A stretch of DNA of 64,000 bases from Methanococcoides burtonii DSM 6242 (GTDB lineage Archaea; Halobacteriota; Methanosarcinia; Methanosarcinales; Methanosarcinaceae). A program made the translations under genes and the position numbers. The notes below the pieces were generated by a model. That model made no database searches. It worked only from the letters and a program-made list of their open reading frames with translations, and had not been told where the DNA came from. Positions within the stretch are counted from its first letter, which is position 1. Each line of letters opens with the position of its first letter. The DNA is taken from positions 1,085,579-1,149,578 of the forward strand of contig NC_007955.1 in the NCBI RefSeq assembly GCF_000013725.1, read 5' to 3'. Positions 9,571-18,150 of the stretch are shown here, piece after piece.

Positions 9571-10728
9571 TTAGATGGTCAGCTTGTCCATTCTTGCCAC
9601 AGCTTCTTCGATACGCTCTACAGACTGTGTAAGAGCGAACCTTATGTAACCTTCACCATATTCACCAAAGCCGACACCCGGAGTTGCAACAATGCCGGAC
9701 TCTTCGAGCAGGAGCTTTGAGAATCCCATGGAATCGTATCCATCAGGAGTAGGAACCCACATGTAGAATGTTGCTTTTGGTGCCTTTGCGTCAAGACCAA
9801 TGCCTCTGAGACCTTTGAGAAGTGCATCACGCCTTTTCTGATAGATGCTGTTCATGTCAGTAACACACTGCTGTGAGCTTGAGACTGCAGTGATACCTGC
9901 TCTCTGGACTGCATCGAAAGCACCGGAATCGATGTTGGATTTTACCTTCCCAAATCCTGCAATGAGGTCCTTGTTACCAACAGCGAATGCAAGTCTCCAT
10001 CCGGTCATGTTGTAGGTCTTGGACATGGAATAAAGTTCCATACCGACATCCATTGCCCCATCAACACTGAGGAAGCTTGGTGCGGTGTAATCATCATAGA
10101 CCATTTCAGAATATGCGTTGTCGTGAACAACGGTGATGTCATTGTTCTTTGCAAACTCAACGACCTCTTTGAAGAACTTCACATCAGCAGTAGCGGATGT
10201 TGGGTTGTTCGGATAGTTCAGGAACATGAGCTTTGCCTTTGCAAGCTTGTCCGCAGGAATTGCGTCAAAGTCAGGAAGGAAGCCATTCTCCTCAAGAAGA
10301 GGCATGACATGCGGTTCTCCGCCTGCGAACTGGGTTCCAATCTTGTAAACAGGATATCCTGGGTCAGGGATCAATGCCACATCACCAGGGTTGACAAAAG
10401 CAAGAGGGATGTGTGCAACACCTTCCTTTGAGCCTATAAGTGTCAATGTCTCCGTTGCAGCATCAAGCTCGAGACCGCGTGTATCCTTGCACCAGTTTGC
10501 CACAGCTTCCCTGAACTCGATCATACCGGTGTATGAAGGATATCTGTGGGTTGCAGGGTCTCTGACAGCTTCACACATGGACTCAACGATGTGTTCAGGA
10601 GTAGGCATGTCAGGATCACCGACACCAAGGTCGATCACATCGACGCCTTTTGCCTTTACAACAGCTTTGGCTTCATCTATAGTTGCGAATAAATAAGGGG
10701 GTAATGAATTGATTCTATCTGCGTACAT
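9571..10728 (-). CDS. dapL: Class I/II aminotransferase, probable LL-diaminopimelate aminotransferase
   Basis: PLP enzyme of 385 residues. The PLP lysine lies in [13 protein letters not shown], with the cofactor motif NYPNNPT before it and a substrate Arg near IRFALT at the end. The N-terminus ([13 protein letters not shown], then [12 protein letters not shown]) is typical of the methanogen DapL group, which makes LL-diaminopimelate directly from tetrahydrodipicolinate for lysine synthesis. Related aminotransferases of other specificity look similar, so the substrate is inferred. AAGGTG precedes the ATG. A TTAAATAG-like TATA element lies about 60 bases upstream on the minus strand. Confidence 0.8.
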   Translation of the reverse strand: MYADRINSLPPYLFATIDEAKAVVKAKGVDVIDLGVGDPDMPTPEHIVESMCEAVRDPATHRYPSYTGMIEFREAVANWCKDTRGLELDAATETLTLIGSKEGVAHIPLAFVNPGDVALIPDPGYPVYKIGTQFAGGEPHVMPLLEENGFLPDFDAIPADKLAKAKLMFLNYPNNPTSATADVKFFKEVVEFAKNNDITVVHDNAYSEMVYDDYTAPSFLSVDGAMDVGMELYSMSKTYNMTGWRLAFAVGNKDLIAGFGKVKSNIDSGAFDAVQRAGITAVSSSQQCVTDMNSIYQKRRDALLKGLRGIGLDAKAPKATFYMWVPTPDGYDSMGFSKLLLEESGIVATPGVGFGEYGEGYIRFALTQSVERIEEAVARMDKLTI

Positions 10729-10864
10729 ATATTCACCTTTTTATATGGGATAATAATCTCCGTTTTTAGCGCATTATTGCTACAAACCTATTTAAGAATC
10801 ATGGGTGAGCTGAAAATTATCAGTGTTTATAGGTTGATAGGAGAATGGCATATATATCGCCACC

Positions 10865-11692
10865 TCAATCATCCTTTTCTACAACGCTCAGCTCTTCCCC
10901 TTTGTCCCTTAGAAGATCGGCGGAAAGAAAATCATCATCACCTGGAAGCAGCAGTTCAAAACCTGTTGTGCGATCTATGCTCACAGTACCATCGATTAGC
11001 GTATAATCGAGAACATGTCCACCTTCGGTACGTTCTGAATCGATAAAATGGAAATGATATCCAGGAACGTTCATACTCTCTACATAATAGGGAAGCCAGA
11101 AACCTACGATGCTGCCTTCCACATCCTCATGTTCAAACACAGCCTGTTCATTTGCAACCACATCCACAAGTAAAGGATATGGCCTTTCCTGCGCAGGAAC
11201 GCTGCGAACCTTCATCGAACTGAAATTACCATCAATTCTAATAGCGTACATGAGATTCTTGGAAGGCAATACCTGCTCCAGCATAAAAGCTACCTCTGAA
11301 GAATTTACCGTATCTTGCATGACAATGGCTTCATCTGCTTCAAAAGTAGTGACCGCTGCAAAGGGTGTACGCATGGTGTCATCTGCCAGATATGCAAGAC
11401 CATCGGTCTTTATCTGATAGACCTCACCGTCTATCATTATCATCTCACCATCGAGTGTGTTAAAGGTCCCAAGACCTGTATCGCCTTTTTCTTTTAGCTC
11501 TTTGATCGTGACCTCACCATCATAAAGTCCCTCAAGCAGGGCATCGATGGTCGATACCTGATAGAGCACATCGTTTTGCATGCTAGTATGCACAGCATTG
11601 AGCTCATTGTTATTCTGCCCTAAACATCCGGAGAACAGAAGAGAGCATGTCAATAGAATGATAGATAGCATCAATAAGGTCCTTTTAGCCAT
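10865..11692 (-). CDS. budA: Exported acetolactate decarboxylase (lipoprotein)
   Basis: Protein of 275 residues matching alpha-acetolactate decarboxylase, the zinc enzyme that makes (R)-acetoin. The metal-binding GYHFHFID and GGHVLDYTL segments (His, His, His) are intact, as is the substrate Arg/Glu region near the N-terminus (GTFNTLDGEMI). Unusually, it begins with a signal peptide and lipobox (LLFSGC, Cys about residue 23), so it should be anchored outside the membrane. GGAGAT precedes the ATG. It is divergent from the znu operon. The bacterial role is butanediol overflow; what a methanogen surface enzyme does is unknown. Confidence 0.88.
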   Translation of the reverse strand: MAKRTLLMLSIILLTCSLLFSGCLGQNNNELNAVHTSMQNDVLYQVSTIDALLEGLYDGEVTIKELKEKGDTGLGTFNTLDGEMIMIDGEVYQIKTDGLAYLADDTMRTPFAAVTTFEADEAIVMQDTVNSSEVAFMLEQVLPSKNLMYAIRIDGNFSSMKVRSVPAQERPYPLLVDVVANEQAVFEHEDVEGSIVGFWLPYYVESMNVPGYHFHFIDSERTEGGHVLDYTLIDGTVSIDRTTGFELLLPGDDDFLSADLLRDKGEELSVVEKDD

Positions 11693-11870
11693 TTGTATAT
11701 CTCCCGAATAACTACAATAAATACTGAATAAGAATATAAATTATAGTATTAAATATTTGTATTCTTTATTGTCAGACATAAAAGTTGGCATTGAGCAAAA
11801 TTATTAAATAAAATATACCACCAATTTGTGTAAGACCGACTGAACATATAAATCATTTAAAAATGTACAA

Positions 11871-11879
11871 CGTATAAAT
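11871..11879 (+). promoter_or_regulatory. TATA box of the znuACB-type operon
   Basis: CGTATAAAT about 25 bases before the palindrome at 11897 and about 120 bases before znuA. It matches the archaeal TATA consensus and predicts transcription start close to 11900. Position is inferred from spacing only. Confidence 0.5.
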
Positions 11880-11896
11880 TCGGATAAAACGTTAAA

Positions 11897-11913
11897 TTTG
11901 GTATCATACCAAA
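11897..11913. promoter_or_regulatory. 17-bp operator-like palindrome upstream of znuA
   Basis: TTTGGTATCATACCAAA is a perfect inverted repeat of two 8-base arms around one centre base. It lies at the predicted start point of the metal ABC transporter operon, where a repressor would block transcription. Form and place fit a metalloregulator of the DtxR/MntR or Fur/Zur classes. The regulator is not in the window. Confidence 0.6.
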
Positions 11914-11994
11914 AATAATATTCCGAACACATACTATAAAATATATTTGAATCAAATATCTCCTGATCTTTTTAAAAAGGATGGAAGAGCACTT

Positions 11995-12927
11995 ATGAGA
12001 ACGATTAATATCCTCACACTAATAATGTTAATATTTACATTATCAGCAACTGGCTGTATAGATAACGGGGGGAGCGCATCGGGGGATGATCGAATTATCG
12101 TTGCCGTTAGCATCCTTCCGCAGCAGGAGTTTGTAGAAAAGATAGCTGGAGATAATGTTGAAACCATACTCATGATCCCGCCAGGTGCCAGCCCTGCAAC
12201 CTATGAGCCAAGCCCGGGGCAGCTAAGAGAACTTACAAAAGCAAGGGCTTTTTTCATAGTTGGATCAGGATTACCTTTTGAAGAAGTATGGCTTGGGAAA
12301 ATTGAAGGAATTAACAAAGACATGCTTATTGTTGATTGTTCAAAAGGGATCAACATTATAGGCACTGAAACGGAAGAGAACACCCATTTGAAAAATATTG
12401 ATGAAAACTTCCAGGAAGACGGAGATCATGCACATGAAGGATCAGACCCCCACATATGGACATCCCCCATTAATGCTAAAATGATGGTAGAGAACACCTA
12501 TCTTGGCCTGATAGAGATAGACCCTGAGAACAAGGACATCTACCTGAACAACAAAGAGAACTACTTAAAAGAGCTCGATGATGCTGATGCAATGATAAGG
12601 GAGAAACTGATGGAAGGGGAAGAGAGAAGCTTCATGACATACCATCCATCGTGGGGTTATTTTGCAGCAGAATACGGGCTCGATATGATAACTATCGAGA
12701 ACGAGGGGAAGGAACCAAGCCCCCAGGATATGCAAAGGGTCATCGATAAGGCAAAGGAAAAGAACATCAGGACCATCTTTGTACAAGCACAGTTCAGCAA
12801 ACAGAGTGCTGAGACCATCGCTTCTGCAATAGACGGAAAAGTGGTGGTGGTTGACCCTCTTGCAAAGGACTATGTGGGGAACTTAGAGATAATAACCGAA
12901 GCATTTTCAGAAGGCATGACCACATAA
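11995..12927 (+). CDS. znuA: Metal ABC transporter substrate-binding lipoprotein (ZnuA-like)
   Basis: About 310 residues, cluster A-I solute-binding protein for Zn or Mn. The signal peptide ends in a lipobox (LSATGC). Metal-binding residues are visible as a PGASPATYEPSPGQ segment (where classic ZnuA has PHxYEP, so one His is missing), HIWTSPINAK, and THYHP-like MTYHPSWGYFA. A short acidic, His-containing loop (EDGDHAHEGSD) sits in the middle. The frame also opens at a TTG (11947), but ATG 11995 gives a proper signal peptide. First gene of znuA-znuC-znuB. The substitution at the first His position may point to Mn or altered affinity. Confidence 0.88.
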   Translation: MRTINILTLIMLIFTLSATGCIDNGGSASGDDRIIVAVSILPQQEFVEKIAGDNVETILMIPPGASPATYEPSPGQLRELTKARAFFIVGSGLPFEEVWLGKIEGINKDMLIVDCSKGINIIGTETEENTHLKNIDENFQEDGDHAHEGSDPHIWTSPINAKMMVENTYLGLIEIDPENKDIYLNNKENYLKELDDADAMIREKLMEGEERSFMTYHPSWGYFAAEYGLDMITIENEGKEPSPQDMQRVIDKAKEKNIRTIFVQAQFSKQSAETIASAIDGKVVVVDPLAKDYVGNLEIITEAFSEGMTT

Positions 12928-12939
12928 TGAGGTGTTCGG

Positions 12940-13689
12940 ATGGGGAATGTGATCGATGTTAAAGATGTATGGTTAAGGTACAAGGACCTGACAGTGCTGG
13001 AAAGTGTGAACCTTTCCATCGAAGAGGGGGATTTCCTTGGAATAATAGGACCGAACGGTGGCGGGAAAAGCACACTATTGAAGGTCATTCTGGGATTGAT
13101 AAAACCACAGAGGGGAACCGTGGAAGTACTCGGTACGACCCCCGAGAAAGCACGCCATCTGATCGGTTATGTACCCCAATACAACCCTTCTAGCCTCGAT
13201 TTTCCAATTAATGTCAGAGAAGTTGTGCTTATGGGACGAATGGGAAAGAAAGGATTGTTCCAAAAATACACAGAAGAAGACCATGCTGCGACCAAGAAAG
13301 CCCTTAAGACCGTGGAAATGCTCGAATATAGTGATCGCCAGATAGGAGAACTCTCCGGAGGGCAGAGGCAGCGGGTTTTCATAGCACGTGCCCTTGTGAG
13401 TGAACCAAAGGTGCTTATTCTGGATGAACCGGTCACAGGTATTGATACCATGATGCAAATGGAATTCTATGAACTGCTTAAGAAGCTCAGGTCCAGGGTC
13501 ACAATAGTAATGGTCTCACATGACATCAGTGCAGTTTCCGTACTCGTGGACAAGATAGCATGCCTTAACGGGAAACTACATTACCACGGTTCAAAGGAAC
13601 TTGTCCCTGAAGACGTCGAGCAGGCTTACGGCTGTCCTGTGGAATTGATAGCCCATGGCGTACCGCACAGGGTATTGCACAAACACTGA
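12940..13689 (+). CDS. znuC: Metal ABC transporter ATP-binding protein (ZnuC-like)
   Basis: ATPase of 249 residues. Walker A GPNGGGKSTLL (about 40), Q-loop in VPQYNPSS, signature LSGGQRQRV, Walker B VLILDEP and switch His in VSHD are all intact. It begins 13 bases after znuA with GAGGTG upstream. The partner of the znuB permease; it powers import of the metal bound by ZnuA. Confidence 0.93.
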   Translation: MGNVIDVKDVWLRYKDLTVLESVNLSIEEGDFLGIIGPNGGGKSTLLKVILGLIKPQRGTVEVLGTTPEKARHLIGYVPQYNPSSLDFPINVREVVLMGRMGKKGLFQKYTEEDHAATKKALKTVEMLEYSDRQIGELSGGQRQRVFIARALVSEPKVLILDEPVTGIDTMMQMEFYELLKKLRSRVTIVMVSHDISAVSVLVDKIACLNGKLHYHGSKELVPEDVEQAYGCPVELIAHGVPHRVLHKH

Positions 13690-13702
13690 TGAGGGGATTA
13701 AA

Positions 13703-14530
13703 GTGCTGGAAATATTACAATATGAATTTATGATCAATGCCATCACAGCAGGTATTCTTGCAAGTATCGCATGCGGGATGATCGGAGTATATGTCGTTGT
13801 AAAACGGATAGCACTCATCAGCGGAGGAATTGCACACGCATCTTTTGGCGGAATAGGCATCAGCTATTTTCTTGGGATAAACCCCATAATGGGAGTATTG
13901 CCATTTAGCCTGCTTTCAGCACTTACTATAGGTACTTTCAGCAAACGTACAGATGTTGCAGAAGATACTATCATAGGAATACTCTGGTCAATGGGTATGG
14001 CCATCGGGATTATATTCATAGGCCTGACCCCGGGTTATGCACCTGATCTAATGACATATCTTTTCGGGAATATACTTACAGTCCCACAGTCAGACATCAC
14101 GATGATGCTAGCACTGGATGCCATTATAATCCTGGTGGTGTATGCACTCTATAAAGAGTTCATGGCATTGTGCTATGATGAGGAATTCTCCACCGTTGTA
14201 GGAATACCTGTTGAAAAACTATACCTGCTTTTGCTTTGTCTTATTGCTTTGACAGTTGTAGTGATGATACGCGTGGTGGGACTTATACTTGTAATTGCTC
14301 TTTTGACAATTCCTGCCGCATTGAGCAGGGAATTTACAAACGACATGAGGAAGATGATGTTCTTATCGATCTTCTTCGGTGCTGCCTTTACAATAATTGG
14401 CCTCATGCTATCCTATTACTTTGACATAGCATCAGGTGCGACAATTATCCTTGTGATGTCCTCTTTTTACTTGCTCAACATCATTATCAAAAAATGGAGA
14501 ACTATTTCGGAAAAGCCATTTGACATATAA
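13703..14530 (+). CDS. znuB: Metal ABC transporter permease (ZnuB-like)
   Basis: Integral membrane protein of about 275 residues, ABC-3 family, with about eight helices and the GGIAHASFGGIGI segment typical of ZnuB/MntB. The frame is open from an ATG at 13655 inside znuC, but a GTG at 13703 is chosen because GAGGGG lies just upstream and it removes a 35-base overlap. Last gene of the operon; no terminator hairpin is obvious before the insertion sequence 150 bases on. Confidence 0.92.
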   Translation: MLEILQYEFMINAITAGILASIACGMIGVYVVVKRIALISGGIAHASFGGIGISYFLGINPIMGVLPFSLLSALTIGTFSKRTDVAEDTIIGILWSMGMAIGIIFIGLTPGYAPDLMTYLFGNILTVPQSDITMMLALDAIIILVVYALYKEFMALCYDEEFSTVVGIPVEKLYLLLLCLIALTVVVMIRVVGLILVIALLTIPAALSREFTNDMRKMMFLSIFFGAAFTIIGLMLSYYFDIASGATIILVMSSFYLLNIIIKKWRTISEKPFDI

Positions 14531-14677
14531 AGCTTTCAAGTTAGTTACATCAAGAATAAATGATGAGTGATCATTATTTGTCTCTTTTTAGCACAATATC
14601 CATAGAAATAGATGAGATATGTTATTTTTCTAGCTAATATGATTAAGCATAATGGGCATTAATATAATAAGATATAA

Positions 14678-15419
14678 GACATTGGTATTTAAGTAGAGTT
14701 TATATGATATCAGGGCCTATATTTGTGCATGAACTGTCCCAGGTGCAAGAGCTCCAATCATAAAAAGAACGGTAAAATCGATGGACACCAACGCTACAAA
14801 TGCCATGATTGTGGGTATAGCTATTCAGTAGAGATTAAATCAACTGCTAGCCCCATGTCTGTTAAACGGCAGGCTTTACAACTCTATCTCGAAGGATTAG
14901 GATTTCGTTCAATTGGACGTTTATTAGGAGTTAGCCACGTTTCTGTCCAAAAATGGATAAAGAAGTTTGGTCGTGAATTAGAGGATCTAAAGAGTGAAAA
15001 TGAAATATTGATCGTTGAATTAGACGAAATGCACACTTACGTCGGGAACAAAAAAAATAGTGTTGGATCTGGATTGCTGTTGATACAGATGGAAAAAGGT
15101 TCATCGACTGCTCTTTTGGTAGCAGGGGGACGGAAACAGGACAAAAGCTCTGGAAAAAGTTAAAGGGGAAGGAGATTGGAGAAGTGATGACTGATCACTG
15201 GAGGGCATATGCAGAGTTTCTTCCAGAGTAAATTCATACTCAATCCAAAGCTGAAACATATACTGTTGAAGGATATAACAGCATAATTAGGCACTTTCTG
15301 ACAAGGTTGAGAAGAAAGTCAAAGTGTTATACTAAGAGTCTTGAAATGCTGAAGTACTCTGTTCTTCTTTTGATGAAGTACAGAAATAAAGAGTTAGCTA
15401 TGTTTAATTAACAATATCC
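14678..15419 (+). mobile_element. IS1-like insertion sequence, copy 1 (defective)
   Basis: About 740 bp with imperfect terminal inverted repeats: GACATTGGTATT at the left and, read on the other strand, GGATATTGTTAA at the right. It is highly similar to copy 2 at 17348-18088 in the same orientation. No clear target duplication is seen. The transposase is disabled by at least one TAA (15229-15231). Ends are estimated from where the two copies stop matching. Confidence 0.8.
14729..15414 (+). pseudogene. IS1-family transposase, copy 1
   Basis: The first part (14729-15163 as an open frame) encodes an InsA-like zinc finger (CPRC...CHDCGYSY), a helix-turn-helix (GVSHVSVQKWIKKF) and the first catalytic Asp (VELDEMHTY). 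The rest of the DDE domain (WIWIAVDTDGKR, MTDHWRAY, VEGYNSIIRHFL) lies in the -1 frame. The switch fits an eight-A run at 15050-15057, just before a TAG (15058-15060) in the new frame. A TAA at 15229 replaces a Lys codon present in copy 2, so this copy is inactive. Slippage at A-runs is how bacterial IS1 makes its transposase. Confidence 0.8.
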
Positions 15420-15606
15420 TTGTTTTATTTCTTTTCATGCTTTACTGAATTACAGTTGTTTTTTAATTCAAAAACTTTAAATTATACAAAATAACTATTT
15501 ATTAGAGGGGTGCATAAAGAGATAAATCACTATTTAAGTACGAATATTTCCCCATGTGCGTATAACTAATATCTAAAAAACGAAACAGACAATTAAATTT
15601 GCCAAC

Positions 15607-17046
15607 ATGACAAAAAGATACCATATTCCCGAACCACTTACTCTGATACATCCACGTTCATTGAAACACCTTAGCTTCGAGCTGCAGTCGTTAGTTAAGG
15701 GACAACTCTGGCTAAAGATCATGATCGGGATGTTTCTTGGGATCATTGTCGGCCTGGTACTCGGACCATCGACAGGATTGGTAGATCAAACTGTCTCATA
15801 TACAATTGGTGAATGGCTGGCGCTACCTGGCTATATTTTCCTGGCACTATTGCAGATGATAGTAGTTCCTCTTGTTTTTGCATCTATCATCCGGGGTATA
15901 GCTTCAGGTGAGGATATGGAGCAGCTCAAATTGATAGGGTTGCGTACGGTTGCATATTTCCTCGCGACCACGGCAATTGCCATACTTATCGGTCTGACAC
16001 TTGCTTTAATTATAAATCCGGGTAGCTATATCAGCAGTGAACTGGTCCAGAGCACAATGGGATCGGAAATAACTCAGGTCAATGAGATCAGTACCACAAC
16101 CCCTGGCATTGCAGATGTTCCTGGTATGGTCACGAACATACTACCTACCAATCCGCTCGGGTCCCTGGCTACAGGACAGATGCTTCAGGTGGTGGTCTTC
16201 TCTGTCATAATAGGTCTGGCTCTGGTATCCATATCACCTGCACAATCAAAACCTCTGCTTGACCTGATGGGTTCACTCCAGGAAGTAAGCATGACCGTCG
16301 TACGATGGAGCATGTTACTTGCTCCGTTTGCTGTGTTTGGTCTTATCAGCAAGTTCACGTTGAACCTTGGAGTAGCTGCACTTATGGGAATGCTGGTGTA
16401 TGTAGGGACTGTACTTTTAGGGCTCCTGTTGCTACTTGCTTTTTACCTGCTGGTAGTTTTCATTGTTTCAAGAAGGGGGCCGATTGATTTCATGAGATCT
16501 ATAAGGGATGTATTGTTGCTTGCGTTCTCAACATCCAGCTCTGCTGTTGTCATGCCTTTGTCAATCAAGACCGCTGAGGACAAATTAGGTGTGAGACCTT
16601 CCATTTCCCAATTTGTCATCCCGTTGGGTGCAACTATAAACATGAATGGAACAGCTCTCTATCAGAGTATAGCAGCAGTTTTCCTGGCACAGGTATTTGG
16701 TGTGGAGCTTGGTTTTGGTGCTCTTCTGTTGCTTATGGTCACCGTGGTAGGTGCTTCCATAGGTACTCCTTCTACTCCTGGTGTAGGTATCGTTATTCTT
16801 GCTTTGATATTGAGCAATGTCGGTATCCCCACTGCAGGTATAGCACTTATAATTGGAGTGGACAGGATCCTTGACATGTGCCGCACATCCGTGAACGTCA
16901 CCGGGGACCTTGTTACCTGTGTTATTATGGACAAATGGGTGGGTGGCAAGAAACCAGCAATGCAAGAACGTTTCGAGCACTCAAAACGTGAAACAGAAAG
17001 AAATGTCCTGGGAGAAGATGTTCTCGTTAATTCACACGATGCGTGA
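15607..17046 (+). CDS. Dicarboxylate/amino acid:cation symporter (DAACS family)
   Basis: Protein of 479 residues with about eight helices and two re-entrant loops. Transport signatures are a serine-rich FSTSSSAVVMPLSIK loop, PLGATINMNGTALYQ on helix 7, and GTPSTPGVGIV followed by DRILDMCRTSVNVTGD on helix 8, which hold sodium and substrate sites in GltPh-type proteins. Substrate is probably glutamate/aspartate or a C4-dicarboxylate. An unusual N-terminal extension of about 30 residues precedes the first helix. It lies between two direct IS1-like copies, suggesting arrival or movement as a transposon-like block. A methylotroph has no clear need for dicarboxylates, so a solute or nitrogen role is possible. 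Confidence 0.92.
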   Translation: MTKRYHIPEPLTLIHPRSLKHLSFELQSLVKGQLWLKIMIGMFLGIIVGLVLGPSTGLVDQTVSYTIGEWLALPGYIFLALLQMIVVPLVFASIIRGIASGEDMEQLKLIGLRTVAYFLATTAIAILIGLTLALIINPGSYISSELVQSTMGSEITQVNEISTTTPGIADVPGMVTNILPTNPLGSLATGQMLQVVVFSVIIGLALVSISPAQSKPLLDLMGSLQEVSMTVVRWSMLLAPFAVFGLISKFTLNLGVAALMGMLVYVGTVLLGLLLLLAFYLLVVFIVSRRGPIDFMRSIRDVLLLAFSTSSSAVVMPLSIKTAEDKLGVRPSISQFVIPLGATINMNGTALYQSIAAVFLAQVFGVELGFGALLLLMVTVVGASIGTPSTPGVGIVILALILSNVGIPTAGIALIIGVDRILDMCRTSVNVTGDLVTCVIMDKWVGGKKPAMQERFEHSKRETERNVLGEDVLVNSHDA

Positions 17047-17347
17047 TCCTGTCTTTAACAATAACATTTGCTGAGGCCCTTTACGAGATAAGTCTGTTTG
17101 ATCGCAACGAACAGGTATTGTGAATATTAAAAAAAGAGGGTCTCATTAACATCGAGTGGGTAATTATAACGTCCTCCAAGCAAATGTTCATGATTCTAGA
17201 TCATCTCCCTGCACAATCCTTTAATTGTGATGTGGTATTTTTGCTCATTCGATTGTGATTTGCATTCGTTCTTTGAATTCCATGACGATTGAAAGGTAGA
17301 TATAAATAAATTTAGTTAGCCACTCGATATTGAAGAGATACAAAAAA
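17047..17347. other. Intergenic region between symporter and IS copy 2
   Basis: About 300 bases with no open frame or RNA that I can support. It holds AT-rich runs and stretches unlike the region before copy 1. Confidence 0.4.
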
Positions 17348-18088
17348 GGATATTGGTATCTAAGAAGCGCTTTATGTTATCAGGGCCTATATTTATGCAT
17401 GAACTGTTCCAGGTGCAAGAGCTCCAATCATAAAAAAAACGGTAAAATCAATAGATTTCAACGCTACAAATGCCATGATTGTGGGTATAACTAGTTAGTG
17501 GAGATTAAATCAACTGCTAGACCCATGTCTGTTAAACGGCAGGCTTTACAACTCTATCTTGAAGGTTTAGGATTTCGTTCAATTGGACGTTTTTTAGGAG
17601 TTAGCCACGTTTCTGTCCAAAAATGGATAAAGAAGTTTGGTCGTGAATTAGAGGATCTAAAGAGCGAAAATGAAATATCGATCGTTGAATTAGACGAAAT
17701 GCACACTTATATCGGGAACAAAAAAAATATTGTTGGATCTGGATTGCTGTTGATAGAGATGGAAAAAGGTTCATCGACTGCTCTTTTGGTAGCAGGGGAA
17801 CGGAAACAGGACTAAAACTCTGGAAAAAAATAAAGGGGAAGGAGATTGGAGAAGTGATGACTGATCACTGGAGGGCATATGCAGAGTTTGTTCCAGAGAA
17901 AATTCACACTCAATCCAAAGCTGAAACATATACTGTTGAAGGATATAACAGCATAATTAGGCACTTTCTGGCAAGATTGAGAAGAGAGTCAAAATGTTAT
18001 ACCAAGAGTCTTAAAATGCTGAAGTACTCTGTTCTTCTTTTGATGAAGTACATAAATAAAGAGATAGCTATTTTTAGCTAACAATGTC
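17348..18088 (+). mobile_element. IS1-like insertion sequence, copy 2
   Basis: About 740 bp, same orientation as copy 1. The left end begins GGATATTGGTATC; the right end ends ACAATGTC, whose complement GACATTGT matches the left end of copy 1. The differences from copy 1 are mostly single-base. No clear target duplication is seen, either around this copy or around the whole 14678-18088 block. Confidence 0.8.
17399..18081 (+). pseudogene. IS1-family transposase, copy 2, with in-frame TAG and -1 frame change
   Basis: From ATG 17399 the frame gives the zinc finger and reaches a TAG at 17492-17494 (copy 1 has Tyr there), reopens through the helix-turn-helix and first Asp, then changes to the -1 frame at an eight-A run (17720-17727). 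In that frame it is open to 18081, with WIWIAVDRDGKR, MTDHWRAY and the Glu-containing VEGYNSIIRHF. A full product would need UAG decoding (possible in a pyrrolysine-using host) plus -1 slippage. Treating it as a pseudogene is the cautious reading. Confidence 0.7.
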
Positions 18089-18150
18089 AAATATTACACA
18101 TGTTTAGAAATGTTAATATTTGATAACCAGCCATTGGAAGCAGGAGTCAA

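Noticed and set aside
13655-13702. Upstream ATG extension of znuB overlapping znuC
   Set aside because: The GTG at 13703 has a ribosome site and gives the normal permease N-terminus, so the overlap is not real.
14678-18088. Target duplication proving a composite transposon
   Set aside because: Flanks of the whole block were compared and share no direct repeat of 8-9 bases, so only the arrangement is claimed.
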